From contig CM037871.1 of the NCBI GenBank assembly GCA_021292105.1, positions 59,108,866 to 59,172,865 of the forward strand: a DNA stretch of 64,000 bases. Direction: 5' to 3'. Shown here in pieces: positions 58,488 to 64,000 of the stretch. A program made the translations under genes and the position numbers. Source of the DNA: Anadara kagoshimensis. Taxonomy: Eukaryota; Mollusca; Bivalvia; Arcoida; Arcidae. Positions within the stretch are counted from its first letter, which is position 1; each line of letters starts with the position of its first letter. The notes beneath the pieces are model-generated. The model had not been told where the DNA came from and searched no databases. It worked only from the letters and a program-made list of their open reading frames with translations.

Positions 58488-61400
58488 GTAAGTAATATAC
58501 CGGCGCCACTTTCATGGTCAAGCTCACCTGTTTAACTTTATATGTCTGTTTCAACGTTTTTAATTTGCTCTGGTATTGTGATTTAGACATGGATTAGACT
58601 TTTTTTTAATTATAAATAATATAAATGTGTTCCTTGTCCAATATTTCTTGACCAACGTAGCATTTATTCATGTAACCTACATGTAGAACTAAATCTTTTT
58701 ATCGTGTATGGTCTTAGTGGAGATAGACATTCTATGCTCTCAATGGAACAGCAGACGAGGCACAGGTTCTCCATCTTGGTATACCTGATGTACATACCTA
58801 TCCAATTTATTCAGTGGAGATAAAAACGACGAGGCAGATTTTCCAACTTGGTATACCTTGATGTAAGGGATGGTCTACATATCTATCCTAATTGTTCTTG
58901 GTGCAACATCAGACGAGACAGATCTTTTTATCTTGGTATACCTTGATGTAAGGGATGGTCTACATATCTATCCTTTTTGTTCTACGTGGAACATCAGACG
59001 AGATAGGGTATATCTTGATATAAGGGATGGTCGACCTATCAAACTTATTAGTTCTTGGTTGAACATCAGACGAGGCAGATCTTTCTATCTTGGTATACCT
59101 TGATGTAAGGGATGGTCTACATATCTAACCTATTAGTTCTTGGTGGAACACCAGACGAGGCAGATCTTTCTATCTTGGCATATCTTGATGTAAGGGATGG
59201 TCTACATATCTAACCTATTAGTTCTTGGTGGAACATCAGACGAGGCAGATCTTTCTATCTTGGCATATCTTGATATAAGGGATGGTCGACCTATCAAACT
59301 TATTAGTTCTTGGTGGAACATCAGACGAGACAGATCTTTCTATCTTGGTATACCTTGATGTAAGGGATGGTCTACATATCTATCCTATTTGTTCTTGGTT
59401 GAACATCAGACGAGGCAGATCTTTCTATCTTGGTATACCTTGATGTAAGGGATGGTCTACATATCTATCCTTTTTGTTCTACGTGGAACATCAGGCGAGG
59501 CAGATCTTTCTATCTTAATATATCTTGATGTAAGGGATGGTCTACATATCTATCCTTTTTGTTCTTGGTTGAACATCAGACGAGGCAGATCTTTCTATCT
59601 TAATATATCTTGATGTAAGGGATGGTCTACATATCTATCCTTTTTGTTCTTGGTTGAACATCAGGCGAGGCAGATCTTTCTATCTTAATATATCTTGATA
59701 TAAGGGATGGTCTACATATCTATCCTTTTTGTTCTACGTGGAACATCAGGCGAGGCAGATCTTTCTATCTTAATATACCTTGATGTAAGGGATGGTCTAC
59801 ATATCTATCCTTTTTGTTCTACGTGGAACATCAGACGAGATAGGGTATATCTTGATATAAGGGATGGTCGACCTATCAAACTTATTAGTTCTTGGTTGAA
59901 CATCAGACGAGGCAGATCTTTCTATCTTGGTATACCTTGATGTAAGGGATGATCTACTTATCTATCCTATTTGTTCTTGGTTGAACATCAGACGAGGCAG
60001 ATCTTTCTATCTTGGTATACCTTGATGTAAGGGATGGTCTACATATCTATCCTAATTGTTCTTGGTGGAACATCAGACGAGACAGATCTTTCTATCTTAA
60101 TATATCTTGATGTAAGGGATGGTCTACCTATCTATCCTATTAGTTCTTGGTGGAACACCAGACGAGGCAGATCTTTCTATCTTGGTATACCTTGATGTAA
60201 GGGATGGTCTACATATCTATCCTAATTGTTCTTGGCGAAACATAAGGCTAGAAAGACGTTCTTGATACCGGTTGAAACACTAGTTATTTGAACGTTGTTT
60301 GGGTGTTCCTGTAGATATTTTCATACTTCTCATGAACCATTTTTATATTAGTTATTGTATTGCTGCAAGTCTCGTTTTGAGTTTTCTCGGTTCTATCTCA
60401 ATTTAAGATTTTTTTCAGTTTACTTAGCTGATATCATTTCTATTTTAATAGTATGTGATTTAGGAAAAATAATGACAGTGTCAGTAGTTAAGATTTTACT
60501 TAACTACTAATGTTAACTATATATAAAAGATAGAATCCATAATATCAACGGTTAAATGTGTTTTTTCTTTTGTTTTATTTGTAGACAGTGAATAGAGATC
60601 TTGATCTAGAAGATGAATTTGGAAAAGTAATGCCCGCACACACAGTGTTTACAGCCAGTATTAAATATATGAAAGACCATTTACGTGAAGTTCTAGACCA
60701 ACGGATCCCCGGTTTTCCCGATGAATCTATTTTTTGGGTCATAACTGTTCCAGCTCTCTGGAATGACTCTGCGAAACAGTTTATGAGAAAAGCAGCTAAT
60801 GATGTAAGAAACCCATAACTTTATGTCATAAACACTATAAATTACTTTAGTTGTCCGTCGAGGTCTTGGTGGCCACATTGCCAAGCTTAAGATTCGAATC
60901 CCTCTCGAGCAGATATCATATTATGGTATTTTGTATACATGTATTTCATTCAGAAAATTCAAATTTTATAATATGACACAGATCATGCATGGTGAGAGAA
61001 AGATTGTCAGTTTGCTTGTCAAAGGTCGTTGATTTTCTCCGCCATGCACTCTGGTTTTTTTTCACAATGTCCGCCTCGATTTGAGTAAAACAAATCTTGA
61101 CTCGGGTGTAAAACTCCATTGTCCAATCTTCCACTATAGTTCGTAAAGCAAACACTTTTATGATTGACGGGTTAAGAAAACGTAGCGAACTTACTACAAT
61201 TTTCGCATAGGTCTCATGCAGATTATGTACCAGCTCAAAACTTTCGGATCTCTGATCTATTTTTCTAAGGAAAAATCCCGAAACTATTCGTAAGTATTCG
61301 TTTTGAAATCTCTCGAGATCTCGTTGCATTCTTGTTTCAAAATGGCGACGAGACCAGTATTGTTGTGTTTTTGTCACCAGAGACATAGATACACGTATTT

Positions 61401-63747
61401 TAAGAGAAACATGTTGATATGAGAAACTTCCGAGCGATATTTAGTTGCCACCGATTGGTACACGAGGTATCTCCGCCAGAGCCAAAAACTATCGAAATAT
61501 GAATTATTTATTGTTGCCTTTTTTCTTTCAAAAAAGCAACAATTTTACATTTATTTTACATTTATTGTTTTTGTTCAGCCGCAAAAGTCAATTTCCTGGG
61601 GATGAAGCCCAAGGTAAATTTAAAAATATTTGACTTGTTAAGGGTAAACAAATGTTCATATCTTACTCACTCAAAGGCAAATAAATTGTTTATTTTACTA
61701 TAATCAAAGATAACCATGACAATAAAAAAGAAAGTAAGAAAGTTGGTTTTTCATCGTATGGAACGACCATAAAACTCGACCTCTCATTTTTCTCCAATTG
61801 GAATTCACCGGAGGCAAACGCTAGAAAGTCGAGGCCAATTCTGTATCAATAACGTCATATAATTGTGACGTTATTTTGTGTTCCGAATATATTGAGTATG
61901 TTCATTACGAAAATAAAACTTAAACTTAATTGGAACAATAGTGATACATTTCACACATTTATTACAGGCCGGGATAGACGACAAACAGCTGACATTTGCT
62001 CTAGAACCGGAAGCAGCCGCTCTTTACTGTAAGACACTTCCGGAAGATCAGCTATCCGGGAGTCAAGATATAAGTGCATTGCACTGCTTTCAGCCTGGAG
62101 GAAAATACATGGTGCTCGATCTTGGTGGTATGCCTATTCATATACTTATTTAGAGAGAAGGTTTTTTTTTTTAGGAAAAAGGGTCTTTTTAGTGAAAATG
62201 GGGTCGTTTTAGATCGAAGACAGAGGTGTCTAAGCAGATGTTTTATCAAACCGTAACATACTATGAGTTAATTATCTGTTTGACTTCAATAAGTCACAAA
62301 ACATTACCGCTTAACAAGTACTAGTACCTACGAATGAGCGGGTATCTCATTAGGTCCAGTATAAAATCCAAAAACTTAATGTTACCCATTCAAGATACAA
62401 TGATTTCATTCGAACCCCATTTTGTTGCAATAATAATAAACAATTTACAGTTAGTGTTGCATATATGCTCCATCTTTAGAGATGAAACAGGTCCATTAAA
62501 TCCTTTCCGTGACCCCCCCCCCAAGTTTAGGGGGTGTATACATATTCGTCTGATCGGCCTCTATGCTATCGTAACCCCTTCATATCTTCAATATCTATTG
62601 TTTTGTTTAATTTGACACAAATGTAAACCGACATAAGACGATGTGTCGCATACCAACATTTGTTTAAATAACCAATATTCTTTTGACAACGTTCTTTAAC
62701 ATTTCTTTCGTCTTTTGTGCAGGTGGTACCGTGGATACAACAGTTCATGGCGTGAGAGACGACGGTGGTATAGTTGAACTACACAAAGCCTGTGGTGGGC
62801 CATGGGGAGGTACACAAGTGGACTCTGAATTCATCAGTTATGTTATGAAAACGCTTGGCGAAGATTTGATGCCGAAGTTGAAAGAAACGTGCGCCTGGGA
62901 TTGGATAAAAATGGAAAAGGAACTTGAAAGTAGAAAGAGAAAAGTAGACTATAGTTCAAATAAACCTGTCCGAATGGAAATCCCTGCAAAAATAATCATC
63001 AACAGCAACAAAGAACTTAAAGAACTAACTTCATTTAATAAAATGAAAGTTGACCACGATCTTTTAAGAACTTTCTTTAAACCGTCGGTTGAACACATTG
63101 CAAAACACGTAGAAGACATTATGAAAGAAGTTGATGATATTCAACTTATTTTGATGGTAGGTGGGTACAGTGAATCTGATTTTGTGTCCCAATATCTCCG
63201 TGAGAAAATACCTCAAGTGAAAATCATCGTGCCAATTAAAGCCAGCGTTTCTGTCCTAGAAGGCGCTGTTCGTTTTGGATTTAACCCCAAATCTGTAGTT
63301 GCTAGAATCTGCAGATTTACCTACGGCTTCCGTTGTCATGTTCCTTTTGACAACACAGTACATCCCGAAGAATACCGCCGGGTCGTTGACAACGAGGACG
63401 TGTGTATCAATATTTTTGAGCTTCTTGCAGAAGAAGGCCAAAGAATTGGATTGGAAGAAGAAAGGGTTTATAACTTTTCCTCATCTCATATAAGTGACAA
63501 TCGGAAGAAAATAACGCTAGAACTGCCTGTTTATGCAAGTAAAACAAAGATACCAAAGTACACAACAGACGATGGTTGTGTCCAACTCGGCAATGTTGAA
63601 ATACATCCACCGGAAACTGGATGGCACTACGCAGTCGACTTCAAGGTAAAAGTTTATTTTGGAAAAACTGAATTTTCTGTTGAAGTTGAAGACGCAACAA
63701 ACAATCAAAAGTATAATGCGACCTTTAACTTTCTTGATGAAATGTAG
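58167..63747 (+). CDS. HSPA12A: HSPA12-type HSP70-family protein, copy C (spliced, intact)
   Basis: Exons are 58,167-58,487, 60,585-60,803, 61,968-62,127 and 62,723-63,747, phases 0, 0 and 1, giving 574 residues. This is the same architecture as copy B: phosphate-1 AAIDFGTSYSGYA (13-25), LEPEAAALY (192-200), LDLGGGTVD (230-238), VGGYSES (379-385) and GAVRFGF (414-420). The length is somewhat shorter than vertebrate HSPA12A (about 675 residues, family knowledge), mainly at the N-terminus, where it begins almost directly at the ATPase fold. Intron 1 is only 2.1 kb. Coding exons are closer to copy A than to copy B. It is predicted to be a cytosolic ATPase of the HSP70 superfamily; the exact client or partner is unknown. 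Confidence 0.94.
58710..60250. repeat. 85-bp minisatellite in intron 1 of copy C (about 18 copies)
   Basis: Same 85-bp family. Local duplications are visible, for example the TTTTTGTTCTACGTGGAAC variant at about 58,973, 59,468, 59,728 and 59,811; an interval of about 840 bp (58,870-59,103 against 59,707-59,940) is almost repeated. Confidence 0.93.
60278..60325. repeat. Single 48-bp repeat unit in copy C
   Basis: One unit (TTTGAACGTTGTTTGGGTGT, then TCCTGTAGATATTTTC) sits between the same flanks that hold 64 and 112 copies in units 1 and 2 (left flank GCTAGAAAGACGTTCTTGAT; right flank with TTTTTATATTAG, also kept in copy A). Confidence 0.85.
60326..60584. other. End of intron 1, copy C
   Basis: Same single-copy intron end as in copies A and B, with a short deletion; acceptor TTTATTTGTAG. 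Confidence 0.8.
60585..60803 (+). CDS. HSPA12A: HSPA12 copy C, coding exon 2
   Basis: 73 codons, TVNRDLDLEDEFGKVMPAH through FWVITVPALWNDSAKQFMRK to AAND; donor GTAAGA. Confidence 0.93.
60804..61967 (+). other. Intron 2, copy C (1,164 bp)
   Basis: Matches copy A intron 2 but lacks about 560 bases after CAAAAAAGCAACAA near 61,540. The minus-strand 146-codon frame (60,946-61,386) lies wholly in the intron, is broken in A and B, and is taken as chance. Confidence 0.75.
61968..62127 (+). CDS. HSPA12A: HSPA12 copy C, coding exon 3
   Basis: 160 bases; one substitution from A and B at PEDQLSG (Asp for Gly). Donor GTATGC. Confidence 0.93.
62128..62722 (+). other. Intron 3, copy C (595 bp)
   Basis: Contains a 10-base C run (62,513-62,522). 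Ends TTGTGCAG. Confidence 0.8.
62723..63747 (+). CDS. HSPA12A: HSPA12 copy C, coding exon 4 (terminal)
   Basis: 1,025 bases, stop TAG at 63,745-63,747. Full set of motifs as in copies A and B. Some private substitutions sit near the C-terminus (KTKIPK, GWHYAVD). Confidence 0.94.
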
Positions 63748-63886
63748 TACAAATTATGATAAATCTACTAATTGTCATACAAAGACGGAAGCCAGCATCA
63801 ATCTACGCAGTCTGTATACTACATGTACTAATTCATTAATCTCAGCGTGCCTCACTATATTTATCAAATGGTTATTTTGTGTCGAA

Positions 63887-63892
63887 ATTAAA
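63887..63892 (+). terminator. Candidate polyadenylation signal, copy C
   Basis: ATTAAA about 140 bases after the stop, at the matching place in A and B. Confidence 0.4.
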
Positions 63893-63938
63893 GTATGTAC
63901 CAGAAGGTTATTTTAAGGCTTTTAACATTTAAATGTTT

Positions 63939-63971
63939 AGCACCGTACTATAACTGTTATAGTACGGTGCT
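63939..63971. repeat. Perfect 16-bp-arm palindrome with 1-base loop
   Basis: AGCACCGTACTATAAC, T, then the exact reverse complement GTTATAGTACGGTGCT. Units 1 and 2 have only CACGG(T)(T/G)CTAGTAAC here, so the palindrome is new to unit 3. Confidence 0.9.
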
Positions 63972-64000
63972 AGTAACAAGGAGAAACTGGCATTGCTTAA

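Larger units (their letters stand above)
53684..64000 (+). repeat. Segmental duplication unit 3 (contains HSPA12 copy C), incomplete
   Basis: Starts at the same TAGCGTGTTGACTGTG junction as units 1 and 2 and runs past the window end. It is the most compact unit: a single 48-bp repeat, no LINE, and a shortened intron 2. Confidence 0.9.

Noticed and set aside
60946..61386. 146-codon minus-strand frame in intron 2 of copy C
   Set aside because: It is interrupted in the matching introns of copies A and B, lies inside a confirmed intron, and has no recognised family.

Overview
This is eukaryotic nuclear DNA, most likely from a marine bivalve mollusc. It is AT-rich, has spliced genes with GT/AG introns, and carries tRNA-derived SINEs whose 3' tail (a GACGTCTCGATAT-type block followed by CGTTAAACACC) is of a type common in mollusc genomes. 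It also has short inverted-repeat elements (MITEs), microsatellites and a Tx1/L1-like LINE. The species assignment is inference. The protein assignments come from recognising family motifs by eye.

Layout. At the left end (637-1,865) are the last two coding exons of a galactose-1-phosphate uridylyltransferase gene (GALT, + strand). Next is about 3.7 kb of intergenic DNA full of MITEs, SINEs and microsatellites (1,866-5,562). From 5,563 to the end the window is a head-to-tail tandem segmental triplication. Unit 1 is 5,563-24,044 (18.5 kb), unit 2 is 24,045-53,683 (29.6 kb), and unit 3 runs from 53,684 past the window end. Each unit carries one four-coding-exon HSPA12-type (divergent HSP70 family) gene on the + strand, predicted to encode 574 residues. 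Copies B (33,500-49,382) and C (58,167-63,747) are intact. Copy A (10,565-19,769) has a one-base deletion in its first coding exon that stops translation after 42 residues, although its other exons are open.

Every unit has the same order: an unidentified 5' flank, a 78-bp repeat array rich in CACGTG-like sites, a mariner-like MITE, a conserved splice-donor-like site, a SINE on the minus strand, then the gene. Intron 1 of each gene starts with an 85-bp minisatellite followed by a 48-bp minisatellite. Array lengths differ greatly: the 85-bp array is about 1.6, 5.7 and 1.5 kb in units 1, 2 and 3, and the 48-bp array is about 64, 112 and 1 repeat units. Unit 2 is also enlarged by a 4.07-kb dead LINE inserted into the MITE; units 1 and 3 keep the empty site. 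Downstream of copies A and B lies a matching block with decayed reading frames of unknown family, a TATA box close to a start codon, a C-rich stretch and a GTTACCCC micro-repeat.

Together the window shows a young local expansion of a stress-related ATPase family in which coding exons are well kept while introns undergo fast minisatellite turnover, including 161-, 864- and 925-bp higher-order repeats. No new enzymatic or defence system is evident. The most unusual feature is the set of intronic arrays, whose 48-bp period (16 codons) leaves long repetitive frames open on the minus strand; these are most likely not genes.
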